From Aporrectodea caliginosa (taxonomy: Eukaryota; Annelida; Clitellata; Crassiclitellata; Lumbricidae), in assembly GCA_020284085.1 (NCBI GenBank), contig JACEVL010000005.1:2147261-2211260 (forward strand): a stretch of DNA of 64,000 nt. The letters are read 5' to 3'. The notes beneath the pieces were generated by a model. That model was given only the letters and a program-made list of their open reading frames with translations. It made no database searches and had not been told where the DNA came from. Of the stretch, positions 30,188 to 40,530 are shown one piece after another. Numbering within the stretch: position 1 is the first letter of the stretch; each line of letters begins with the position of its first letter. The position numbers and the translations under genes were made by a program.

Positions 30188-30365
30188 GAGTCTTGGTCTT
30201 GAATCTGGAGGTTAAAAGTCTTGGTTTTGGTCTTGAGACCACAGCTCTCGGTCTTGAGGTTCAAAGTCATGGTCTTGGTTTTGCAAAATCAAGGACAAGA
30301 CTTTGAACCTCAAGACCAAGGCCAATACTTTTTGTCTCAAGACCAAGAACAAGCCTTTCAAAAAC
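30188..30365. repeat. Foldback repeat of GGTCTTGA-type units
   Basis: A perfect 19-bp inverted repeat (30250-30268 and 30299-30317, GGTCTTGAGGTTCAAAGTC) encloses a further imperfect palindrome centred on TTTTGCAAAA. Around it, TCTTGGTCTTGA-like units repeat. It lies in intron 1 of the CARD gene. Confidence 0.75.
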
Positions 30366-30963
30366 GAACTCGAGTGTACTCCAGACCAGGTCCTTGATGT
30401 CGAGGACAACAAGACTGTCAATATAGGTCTATACCTTCAATACTTGGTGCATGAAAGACGTCTTTGAATTTTAGCCGATATGACGAAATTATATCTTTGA
30501 AATGGAAACTTTGCCTTCTGCGAAGTTCCTAGTATTGTTTTCAACAGCACTTCAGACTTAAAGCATCCTCTTAAAGTATATGCATCGGACACTCGTTTAA
30601 CTGTTTGTACTGACTTACATCACACTTGAAAGAAGGAACCATATAATATTTGAAAAGCACAAAACCATTCTTCGTTACAAAGCCTATTTCGCTAATTGAC
30701 AACAGTTACTGTTTTAAAGTTACGCTGCATTCTAAGCTTAGCGCACAGTTACTGAAAGGCAATTATCTTCTCCCGCATACGACATAGGCAGCCTCATGAT
30801 GATGATTATGATTATGATTATGATAGGCTACTGCAGGCTTTCACATTACTAAGATAAAAAAAATTTCACATAGAACCTAAACGTGTCTACAAAGCTCTGC
30901 ATACACGTGAAAGCACTTCATAAATGTGTGCTACGCTCAGTGAATGCGATGTTAGCTTCTTAC

Positions 30964-31225
30964 CTCCATCAGCATTTAAATAGTTGACCAAATGAATTTG
31001 TCCATTGTCCCTGAGAGCTGAGACCAATTCATTCGCCTTCTTGTTCGTCAGTATAAAGTCAAGAAGTATTCTGTTTTTATCTTCGGTTGTGTTGTCTTTC
31101 ATCTCTATCCTGTGAACGGCTTCCCTCGTCAGTGTCTTACTGGCCAGTAATTTATCTAACAGACCGAAATCCGGATCGATCCGATCCACCAGAAACTCCC
31201 TGTGATTCGCAAATCTCTCCTCCAT
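30964..31225 (-). CDS. Double-CARD gene copy 1, exon 1: start codon and first CARD
   Basis: ATG at 31225 opens a 262-nt exon ending at donor GGAG|GTAAGA (phase 1). It encodes MEERFANHREFLVDRIDPDF, then LLDKLLASKTLTREAVHRIE and a LVSALRDNGQIHLVNYL helix. This is a clear CARD pattern of the caspase-9/APAF1-like type. Joined to exons 2 and 3 the gene predicts 309 residues: CARD, CARD and an alpha/beta domain. No protease or NACHT domain is present, so it would act as an adaptor in cell-death or antiviral signalling; that role is inferred. Intron 1 (about 2.1 kb) holds transposon debris. The paralogue start is at 61291. Confidence 0.75.
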
Positions 31226-31440
31226 TACTCTCAGACGACTTCGACTTCGGTAGACACTTGGTTATAGCCCAATAATATTAACACAAACCATGATGACTGT
31301 TATCTAGGCCAGATAAAAATAGTCGATTTTGACAAATGTCAAAACGAGTCGGCAGGTCAGGCCTCGTTGCGTGGCAGTTGATTTCGTATACCAGCGACGC
31401 ATAGAATCTAAAAACAAGAGATCCTACAATATTTATTTAA

Positions 31441-31895
31441 GTTATTCTTTTGCCTGTTTGCTCAGACCGATCAGGGCTACATTACAGAAGACAGAGTATT
31501 AAAAGCCTAACACAATCCAAGGTTATTTCAAACAATCAACGAGAACATCAACATTGTAGAAATTACTTTCAATTGTGCCTAAGGAAAATCATCCAATCTT
31601 TCTGTTGAAAACTAAGCATAGGTTCAAAACTGCGAATCAAATACATATACTCGAAATGACGACAATAATTATTTGTAAAATTCCAAACTTCAAAGACGTT
31701 GTGCAAGTCCTAGATATTGTTCGATCCTGATAATGTTTTGGCTACATCACTCTTTGACCAATTGGCACGGAATTCCGGGTTGGAGAAATAAAACAAATTA
31801 AGTTGAAAATTTGCCATTAGAGATGAGAATACCATAAAAAGATGCAAAAATAGTGTTCCACCAACATTACATGCCATTCTTCCTTGTTATTAACA
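31441..31895. other. No feature recognised
   Basis: This AT-rich sequence upstream of the CARD gene has no recognisable frame or repeat. Part of the gene's promoter may lie here or in the shared block at 31320-31400. Confidence 0.3.
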
Positions 31896-31905
31896 ATAAT
31901 ATATG

Positions 31906-32340
31906 GTCGTGGATACAGTCACGCTCGACGTGATCCTAATACCTGGGACTACAATCACGCCCGCCAAGCAATTGGTCAGTGCATGTCACATGATTTTGAG
32001 TACCTGAAACGAACCGACCGACAAACATTCCCGATTGCGGTGGAAGGTTGTTCACCGTGTTTTCTAATGACGACACTAACCCTAACCCTAACCGACCCTC
32101 ACGACACCTAATCTGACTCTATATCACTATATCCGGCCGAAGCGATCCATCTACCCGATCCATCTTCCCAACCCCATGCGCCAGAGGTTGGGACCGACCC
32201 TCAAGATATCCGCCATTTCGAAATTCCAAGGGAAGACAACAAGTTCACGTGACAGGCTTTAGCCAATAACGCGACGGGCGTGAATGTAGGCCTAGTACTG
32301 GGGTTCCGCTAACGCCCGGGGCGTGAATGGATCCACTATG
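31906..32340. mobile_element. MITE with 10-bp target duplication and telomere-like core
   Basis: The element starts GTCGTGGATACAGTCAC and ends with the near-inverse GTGAATGGATCCACTATG. ATAATATATG flanks it at 31896-31905 and 32341-32350. A 9-10 bp duplication suggests a Mutator-like mobiliser, though the AT-rich flank weakens this. The core has CTAACCCTAACCCTAACCGA. A related direct copy lies at about 36235-36630. Confidence 0.65.
32134..32195 (+). repeat. 62-bp direct repeat, copy inside the MITE
   Basis: CCGGCCGAAGCGATCCATCT to GCGCCAGAGGTTGGGA is repeated exactly at about 32406-32466, outside the MITE's right end. The other MITE copy lacks it. Confidence 0.8.
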
Positions 32341-32405
32341 ATAATATATGTGTGTTTCATCAACGACAGAGTGTTTGTACCAGATGAAGTTAGCATCACT
32401 ATTTC

Positions 32406-32466
32406 CGGCCGAAGCGATCCATCTACCCGATCCATCTTCCCAACCCCATGCGCCAGAGGTTGGGAT
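32406..32466 (+). repeat. 62-bp direct repeat, copy outside the MITE
   Basis: Same sequence as 32134-32195, in the same orientation about 271 bp away. It lies just past the MITE's right target duplication. Confidence 0.8.
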
Positions 32467-32504
32467 CATTTTCGGTTAGTTCTGCCAGATTAGTTTGCAA
32501 ATGA

Positions 32505-33010
32505 GCTTTAGTGGTTAGCGTGCTGAACTGTCAAACGAGAGGTCGAGGTTCAAATTCCGTCAAAGAAGAAATCTGTGTCGATATTTCTGCTCTGTGTGCG
32601 CCACTTTATATAGGTTCCTACACCAGCAAAAGGCGTCGAAGTCATTTGAGGCAACGAGCCAACTTCAAGGACTCTTTTGTCGTGTGGTGTTATAATCTCA
32701 CAAAAATTAAACAATGCCTCAAAGTTAGTCGTCAGGCTGCCTTTTCCCAAAAAATCCGTCTCAAGAGCAGGGGAAGAAGGCCACTCCCACGTGTGGTTAT
32801 TCTTCCTAATGTAACTTTGGTCTGTTTGATCTGAACATTAACTTCTCATTACCTATTAAGGATCACCATAACTTTGTTTCACGTATTCCTTATAAGCACA
32901 TCTGCTAACATGCTCTGTGACAATATTGCCCGTTTAAGAATGCCTCTGTATCAGTTTAATTTCCACAAATAAACGATTTTTATTGATTTATTGATTAGTT
33001 AATTGATTAG
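32505..33010 (+). mobile_element. tRNA-derived SINE
   Basis: Pol III promoter boxes are visible: A-box-like TGGTTAGCGTGC at 32511 and B-box-like GGTTCAAATTCC at about 32550. A non-tRNA body follows, ending in a TTGATT repeat tail (32975-33010). The 3' boundary is approximate. Confidence 0.6.
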
Positions 33011-33197
33011 AACAACTAGAACACTTAGTGTCACTTGCTCTAACTATTTCTGGTTTTTGGCTTTTGATTTGTAAATTATACACATTTTAAAAAATAATAC
33101 CTTATACTTGTGAATCTTTATCCCTCCTGGGGATAATTTGACACGATGGAAGATAGAAATGGTTCCCCCCCGGATATTCTATAGGCTACAGTATGTA

Positions 33198-34569
33198 GGG
33201 GGAGACTTGGCACCCTTGATCCCTAGGCACCCTTGATCCCTCAGTCATTTTGCCTTAGCTACTGATGTATTAAAGAAAAGCAGTGAACCATTCTATTATG
33301 TTTATTGGCTTGACCTTCTTCTTATCTTTTAGTACCAGGTTAGAGTGAATAAAAAAAATTATCACAAAAATTAAATTTTCAAGGTAAAAAGTAATTTTTT
33401 CAACGTCACAACGAACTCTGTAAACCAAGATTTTAAAGTAAGTACCAAATTTGTTTATTACATTTATGAAGCTAATTGATTTGTTTACTTGTTGCATCTG
33501 TTTTGAGACACTTAGTTCACGCATTAAAAATGATATTATTGAAAAAGTGAAAACTGAATGGTTTGGCACCCTTGATCCCAGCCTGTATGGGCACCCTTGA
33601 TCCTGGTATGGGCACCCTTGATCCCAGGATCAAGGGTGCCTACATAAAATGTTGAATATATACCACATATTAACAAAACGTTTGTTTTGAATTTTATTTA
33701 TGTATAATTGAGAATAATGTTTGTATTGATATATTTTATGTTTTCATACTTACCATATAATTAGTTTTCATATTTATTATAAAAAGAGAAAGACAAACAG
33801 CCTAGACCACGACGAGGTAACATTTCTCAATATGAAATGAACGCAGTGATATCAACACAGTTGGTAAAGAAACTGGCATTAATCGGATGACATTGAAACG
33901 CTATGTAAGAGAAACTAAAGTCAACCCGGATAGTTTGTAAAGCCAATTTTTACCAGTGAAGAAGAAAAGTCTTGTGACAAAGCAAATTTTTGCCAGTGAA
34001 GAAGAATTTTAAGTCTTTTTCAGTCTTTTCAGTCTTTTTCAGTCTTCTTCATGCTTTAAAGCTACATGATCTGTCAACAACTGCCTCCTTCCCGACTACC
34101 TTATTACTATTGGCCTACACTTTCTGACTGTAGGCATAATTAGATGAAAAAAATGCATTTATATAAATATTATATAATATTATATAAGTTTAGGCTGTCA
34201 AAATGTTGCGAATTGCATTGTCTTCATTATATCCAAAGTAACGTTTGCACTTTTTTCATTTAAAAAAATCGTTTCCAACATTTCCTTCCTGTTGCAGACA
34301 AACAGATTAAGGCCGCCCATTGGGGATCAAGGGTGCACATGGGTGGGATCAAGGGTGCCAACGTGTTGGCACCCTTGATCCCTTATGGGTGCCTTGTGTT
34401 TTTTGCCTGTAGAGTTTCGTATTTCGTATTTGTGAAACCCACTTTATGCAACTTAGACAGAACAAAATAATTGCTATTAAATGGAATCTAATAAAACTTG
34501 ATAGAGATTTTATATTTTTTTAAATTTGAATAATTCAAAAAAAAGGATCAAGGGTGCCAAGTCTCCCCC
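33198..34569. mobile_element. pogo-like DNA transposon with perfect inverted ends
   Basis: The ends GGGGGAGACTTGGCACCC and its exact inverse are perfect over about 25 bp, with TA duplications at 33196-33197 and 34570-34571. GGCACCCTTGATCC recurs at both ends as subterminal repeats. The plus strand near 33780-33980 has broken remains of a helix-turn-helix protein (GINRMTLKRYVRET, then PIFTSEEEKS), as in pogo/pipsqueak-type transposases. The DDE domain is missing. Confidence 0.8.
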
Positions 34570-34571
34570 TA

Positions 34572-35320
34572 CCATCCGGGGGGGATAAATTTATTCATCC
34601 ACCGGATAGTTTAAGGACGAATGGAATATCACGGGACACCGAAACAAATCCATCAGGCCTCAGAAATCGAAATTCAACCATGAAATAGATTTAGACTTGA
34701 ACAGACAGCGAATTCCATAGCCTCCGGTCAGCAGAATCAAGTGGCCTACCTTTCGGCTTGGGAAAACAACAAGAAATTCGTAGCATGAACTAATAAATTT
34801 GGAGTCAAACTTGAGGTCAAAAGTTAATATCTTCATCTGTTTACAATGCCATAGAAGACTAGACCGGACAGAACAGCGCGGCGTCGTCTCCATGTTCACA
34901 TGGCCATGTACGGTCACGCTCAGCTGATTTCGCCACCAGAGAGACAAGAAAGGTAAGCGGCCGAACTAGTGAACAACGATTCGGTTTGCATTGTCGCGCA
35001 CAGAGACGCCTCGACGCAGACTTCAGCCAATGCAGCTAACCAGGTCAGTCTTTGTTGGCAGACGGCTACTTAGGAAAGTCGACCGAAAAGAAATGCGATG
35101 AGCGTCATCTTCAAGCTTAGAGCCGAGACAACTGCATGATTCATCCTGAGTTTGTTTATTTATATATATGCACCGTGAGGCATAAAAAGGAAGCCCCTAC
35201 AAAATCGTTATTATTTTAACAATATTCAAACAATGTCAATGAAATTCATGAAAGTTATAGCTAAATAGCAGGCAATGTAAAAAATTACAGTTTGTACTCA
35301 AACTATCCGCCCAGCGCTTC
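34572..35320. other. No gene recognised
   Basis: The frame 34660-34947 has no recognisable pattern. No repeat or TIR was found here. Confidence 0.3.
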
Positions 35321-35322
35321 TA

Positions 35323-35395
35323 TAATATATATATATATTATATATATATATATTATATATATATATTATATATATATATAATATATATATATAAT
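35323..35395. repeat. AT dinucleotide microsatellite
   Basis: TATATATA tracts broken by TTAT steps, which make it partly self-complementary. Confidence 0.9.
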
Positions 35396-35459
35396 TGTAC
35401 AGTGATTTAGTTGGGGACAAGACAGGTGTGCTGTCGGTCGGCTACCCAACCAGAAACCC

Positions 35460-35565
35460 CAGAAGGATATATTGCCGTGGCTGGGCTGGAAGCGCCTCTG
35501 AGTAGGTTTTTTTGAAGAGGCGCTATATAAATATCCGGAATGAATGAATGAATGAATGAAAAGGA
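35460..35565 (+). mobile_element. Truncated LINE/SINE 3' end with hairpin and GAAT tail
   Basis: AGCGCCTCTGAGTAGG and GAAGAGGCGCTATATAAAT form a stem, followed by an (ATGA)n tail. This is the 3' hairpin shared by several LINE and SINE copies in this window. Confidence 0.65.
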
Positions 35566-35882
35566 TGACTGGAAGTAGGTTATTCGAGCCGAGTGCTCGC
35601 GCAGCGGATTTTGGTTTGCTTCCCTTTCCTGGCTTGCAAATATGTCAGGAGGGGTAAATGTTCTTGGAGATTTTAATCAAATACTAGACCTATTAGCGTT
35701 TCAGTGATTATTATTGTCTTTTTTTTTCTTTCATGGTCCCTGTGCTTTTTTCTAAGACTTCTTCTAGATGATGTGAGGTGAGATGAGATTTGGTGAGGGC
35801 TATGTGATGGTGAGAGCGAAGGCGTGGTGAGGGATAAATGAGAGCGAGGTTAGGGCGGCCAGACTTATTTATTGGCGAACTG

Positions 35883-37858
35883 TAGGGAATGCAAACCCGG
35901 GTTTATGGTACCTGTGTTCCCCGGCTTTCTTTTAAACCCGAAACCCGAAGTTAAACGCGATTGAACTTTCACCGTTCTTCACGCTGTGAAGCTCACAATA
36001 GTCTGTGTGCACACTGCACAATGAAGGAATTCGTGAAACAAATGCTGTCGCGTCTTGATAAACTTCCTGATGGTATGCACGAAAACATTTCATTCACAGT
36101 TAATCGTCGTTTCATTGTCTTTCAATAACAAACAATTTATTATCAACGTAAGTTACGAAGTTATTTGGATTTTGAACCATTTGAACTGGGAACTTGGGAG
36201 TCTGCAAATGCAGCATGACATAACACAAAGTAACTAGGTCGGTGGATACAGTCGGGACTCGAATAACGTCCGCAACGCAATTGGTCAATGCATGTCACAT
36301 GAATTTGTGTACGTGACAAACATTCCAGATTGCGGTGGAAGGTTGTTCATCATGTTTTCTAACGACGACACAGATCCTAACCCGGACCCTAGCCGAACCT
36401 CACGACGCCTAACCTGACCCTACCGGACCTTCACGACGCCTAACATGACCCTAACCGACCCTCAGGAGTACTAAACTGATTCTAACCGACCCTCAAGATG
36501 TCCTCCATTTCAAAATCCCAAGGGAAGTGAGCACACTCACGTGACATGCTTCAGCCAATATCGTGACGGGCGTGAGTACAGTGCTTGGGATCCGCTAACG
36601 TCCGGTGCGTGAACGGATCGACTACGAATAACGAAGAGAAGTAGTGTCGCAGACTCGTAGTCTCGCTGTGACATAAAAGTACGCTGCTGTGAAACTAAAA
36701 TGACCACCGGTCAGCTACGATTGTCTTCAAATCTCAATCAACTAGCAAGAAAAATTTGCAAACGGTAGAGCCATCACAACTTAACAAGTTGACAAGACTG
36801 TTAGAAGAACTTCATAAAAACACAATCAACCTCCTATCCAAGAAAACATTAGGTCAATTAATACAAGTAATTATATAACTGCATCCCGTTTCAATGTGAA
36901 ACAGCTCCTGAAGCTGAAGCCAGTTGGCCTACTGTCGGCAGTGAAGCAACGGAAGACAGTTACGGCAAATCTACTAGTGTTACCGTACACAGACAACAGG
37001 AACAAATGGAGATTGCCATGAACGCTTCCATGGAAACTCAGCCCACTTCAAATACTTCACCGCTTAGCGGAAGTCGCTGACTGCTGCTATCAAAACCAAG
37101 ATGGCAGTATTATTATATGAGAGCACTAGATTCCGGGTCTACTCATAATCTCTTTATTCCTCCGACATCTGTCGCGGCCGATCGCGCGTTTTATGCTGCA
37201 GGTCTTCTGCGTACGAAGATCCGTTTCCGGTTGAGTGATCAGACTCTGGATACAATATGTTTGCTGCGCACATTTTGCCAGAAGTCAGACACAGGGCTGG
37301 CACTGGCAGGGCCTAAAGCTGCGATGTAAGCGATTTAAGGTGTCATTTGACAATTCCTGTTATATGCAATGTTTCTTTCAGACAGAACGTTACGGTTTTC
37401 CAGCTTTTAAGAAATAATTTAGTTCACTTAAATTTTTAATTTAAAAAATATTTAGTTACTTTAATTTAATTTCAACGTTTTCAGTGTTTATTGATATTTA
37501 ATATGCTTTAAAATAAGAGAATCTGGTTTATCTCTTCTGAAGCCTTGAAATGACATACATACTTGTTCTGAATTAGTTCAGTTTCGGAACCCTTTTTCTA
37601 GAAAAACGCTGCTTATATTAAACATCTTCTCTCGCGATATTCTTAAAGTTTTCTGTTTTATGCAAGTGCTTGACGGTTGGAGAACTTTGGACTGTGTAGC
37701 TGCATACGACGACGTTGTCTTATCGCAAGAAATAGTGCAGTAATACTACTTATCATGTAGAATTTTTAAGCCCGTTTCAAATCCGGATTGCCCGGGTGTT
37801 TACGGCCGTCAAACACGAAACCCGGATTTCTAAAAAGGCCTCGGTTTTGCATTCCCTA
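35883..37858 (+). mobile_element. Old hAT transposon with transposase relic and nested MITE
   Basis: The ends are TAGGGAATGCAAACCCGGGT and the inverse TTTTGCATTCCCTA. Flanking octamers GCGAACTG and GCCGCCTG match at only five of eight positions. The plus frame 37117-37329 encodes SVAADRAFYAAGLLRTKIRF then RLSDQTLDTICLLRTF, the C-terminal dimerisation domain of hAT transposases. The rest of the transposase is gone. A MITE related to 31906-32340 is nested at about 36235-36630. Confidence 0.7.
36235..36630. mobile_element. Second copy of the GTGGATACAGTC MITE, nested in a hAT
   Basis: It is homologous to 31906-32340 in direct orientation (GGTGGATACAGTC to CGGATCGACTACG), including CAATTGGTCAATGCATGTCA. 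It holds several CTAACCCGGACCCTAGCC-type units. No clear target duplication was found. Confidence 0.6.
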
Positions 37859-38099
37859 GCCGCCTGTACTCGCCATGTTGCATCTCCATCGTTGAATATT
37901 GATAGCATTTGATTAGGGTGGCGGCCCCATGTGCTATCACATTGCATCCTGAGTTCCTGACTTAGATGCACCTACATCCTGGTAGAAATGCGCTTGCATC
38001 CTGGTAGAGATGAACCGATGGTGATGATGATGGTCACGTTTATTTAACGACGACGCCATGTCAGAGTTGATTGTCGTCATTACAACAGTTTCCCCGACG

Positions 38100-38335
38100 T
38101 ACTCATTCATTTAATTCATTTCATATATTTATATAGCGCCCCTTCAAGATTTCTACTCAGAGGCGCTCCCGACTACAGCGCGGACACTGAATCGGAGTTT
38201 CACGCCGAAGCGCATGGGCAATTGCGAGTGAAGGACTTGCCCAGGGTCCCTACGCGTCGGCTTGAGGTGGATTCGAACCCGCAACCCTCCGGCTGCAAGG
38301 CACCGAACATACCCCTACACCACCGCGTCCCACTC
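38100..38335 (-). mobile_element. tRNA-derived SINE with LINE-like 3' hairpin, copy 1
   Basis: On the minus strand the A-box TGGTGTAGGGG and B-box GGGTTCGAATCC lie near the right end. The body follows, then a 3' hairpin (GAGCGCCTCTGAGTAGAAAT to GGGGCGCTATATAAAT) and an ATGAATT-type tail at the left. Copy 2 is at 55,725-56,005. Confidence 0.78.
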
Positions 38336-38680
38336 ATATATACAGTCCAGGCATGGCATGTCACGCAGCTGCTTAACTTGGGCTAAATTAGGTCGATGCG
38401 CGGCCTGGCTTATAAGCGACTGCATGAATAGACGGCCTATTAGCCCTTTCGTACCGTTGCCGCTTGGCTAGAGCGTAGAACCGTTCAATATCCAGCCTAC
38501 AAAGAGTGCAAGAGGCAGTCGTCGTGCTATGTAAAATTCGATTTTTATTTGCCGTGTCACATTTATTGCATCAAATAATTGACAAATTATCGACATAGGC
38601 CTACTTTCAACTTATTATTTAGTTCACGCATCGTATTTTCGTATATGGACAAATTCCCTCCTTTACGAACAGCATTCGGA
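38336..38680. other. No feature recognised
   Basis: Sequence between the SINE and the LINE 3' end. The short frame 38262-38471 overlaps the SINE and is not called. Confidence 0.3.
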
Positions 38681-38681
38681 T

Positions 38682-39402
38682 CAATCAATCATAAGATTTA
38701 TATAGCGCCTCTTCAAGGAATCTACCCAGAGGCGCTCCCGAGCCAGGCCTGATCATAGAGAAAAGTCTTCAGTTGTGTATACAGAAGGAAGTAGAATGAG
38801 TACGAGGGGATAAGCGAAGGAAGGATGGTAAGTCATTCCACGTTGTTGGACCAACGATAGAGAATGCTCGGCGCTGCTTTGTAGCAGTGTGGGCAAAAGG
38901 GACCAAAAAGTCACCCCTAGAAGAGGTACGGAGGGCTGAGCGACCTGTGAGAGAAGAAGAGAGAGTAAAGATGGAGCGTAGGTGACGAGGAGCTGAACCC
39001 AAGACACATTGCCAGACAAGAGAGCAAAACCGATATAGGATACGATGCCGGAGGAGAAGCCAGTGGAGGTGTGATGCATGCAAGAAGAAACACTACCATA
39101 GCGAGGAATGGAACCAACAAGGCGCGGCCAATGGAGGATAAGTGGACTTGGTGAAGACCAGTGTAGAGAGAGGAACAATAGTCTAGGCGAGAGCAGACGA
39201 AGGCATGGATAAGAGTGGAAGCAGAAGAGGTTGAGAGAGAGCGAGCAATGACCCTTAGCTGACGAAGATGGTAAAAGCAGGAGCGAGACAATGAGGAGAG
39301 GTGTTTAGAAACGGTTAGTTCCTGATCAAGGATGACACCGAGGTTTCGTACTGAGGTAGAGAATGTGATAAGAGGAAATTCAGCTGCAAGTAGATTCTGC
39401 AA
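38682..39402 (-). mobile_element. CR1-like LINE, reverse-transcriptase thumb to 3' end
   Basis: The minus frame 38917-39402 encodes STSVRNLGVILDQELTVSKH, then FYHLRQLRVIARSLS and FVCSRLDYCSSLYTGL, typical of the LINE thumb region. After a frame break near 39080 the frame 38769-39083 gives the C-terminal pattern LRHRILYRFCSLVW, ALRTSSRGDFLVPF and GPTTWNDLPSF. The 3' UTR hairpin (GCGCCTCT/AGAGGCGC at 38702-38735) and ATTGATTG tail end at about 38682. The 5' part is missing. Confidence 0.82.
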
Positions 39403-40522
39403 GTAGATGTTAGAACAGTTAGAGTCATTCCATATTGCAAGTCATAACCCGAAGATAATATTATCGCTACTATTGTTCAGCAATTAGTTATCAGAAAAGC
39501 TAAGGAGTGACTTAGGAAAATAATACATCATTGTTCATTTTACGACTAAGTATCACTTAGGATTAATTGCAATTCTTTAAAAAATATAATTGATCTTGAT
39601 TGATCCTTAAGTTGCAAAAACTATGAATAGAATATGCATAAACCATTGTGTAAAGCATGAAGTTCTACAATTATGTAGGCACTTAGTAGAACTGCTACAG
39701 ATATAAATTGTGACCCAAGAGATCGAAATGAGTCGCATGTCTGAAATTTTAGAATATGAGTATTTTACATATTCTTAAAGACCACATTTTATGTTTTTAA
39801 AATGACACCAAAAGTTTGGTTCTACCTTATTTTTTGACAAAGTTACGAATGATTGTCTTTTTTTAGGAAAAAATATTTTCATTTATTTTAATATATAATC
39901 ACAAAAAAATAAAAGTATTCTCTGTTCAAAATTCTGAAAATACACACTAAGACAATGAATTTCGTCAAATGTGAGAAATTAGAAATGTAAAAAAAAAATT
40001 TTCACCAATTTTCATTAAAATCTGAAAATAAGAAAAAGTAACAGCCTTTCATATTTTGCTGTTTTCCTAGGAATGTAGATTGCCGACATCCGACTTATTT
40101 TGATCCCTTGGGTCACAATTATGGTTAAATAGAAGTTGTATTGACGACAATAGTCCTTTCTTAAACAGAAGTTCGAATCATGAATTTATTTCTTAAATGG
40201 AAGCTAGAATAACGACAGTTAGCACGGACTGCTTACTTACCAACGTCAAGTATGGCATTGAAGACATTAAAATAATTTAACAACGTAAAATACTGGATAA
40301 CCTGAAGTCCATACCTGATTTACATTCTTTTACATAACCGTCAAAGAATATGGAGCGCGAACATTCGGCTGAACCCAGACTGTTAAAAGAATTAAAGCTT
40401 ATTACCTCCTTTATCGGCTGAGATGGGTACGTTCAGGAAGGCCTAAGATGAAAAGCTGCATATATTTCGAAAGTCAAATATGCACACAGCATTAGGCCTA
40501 ACGCAGAAGTATACATATATGC
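39403..40522. other. No gene recognised
   Basis: AT-rich sequence. GTGACCCAAGAGATCGAAAT (39711) and the near-inverse ATTTTGATCCCTTGGGTCAC (40098) enclose about 400 bp. That could be a further inverted-repeat element; its ends were not resolved. Confidence 0.35.
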
Positions 40523-40530
40523 CTACTGGC

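Noticed and set aside
32080..32110. CTAACCCTAACCCTAACC as an internal telomere
   Set aside because: It has only about three units and lies inside a MITE that has a related second copy.
38262..38471. tRNA gene at the GGATTCGAACCC motif
   Set aside because: The tRNA-like part lacks a full cloverleaf and is joined to a SINE body; a second copy at 55.8 kb has the same body.
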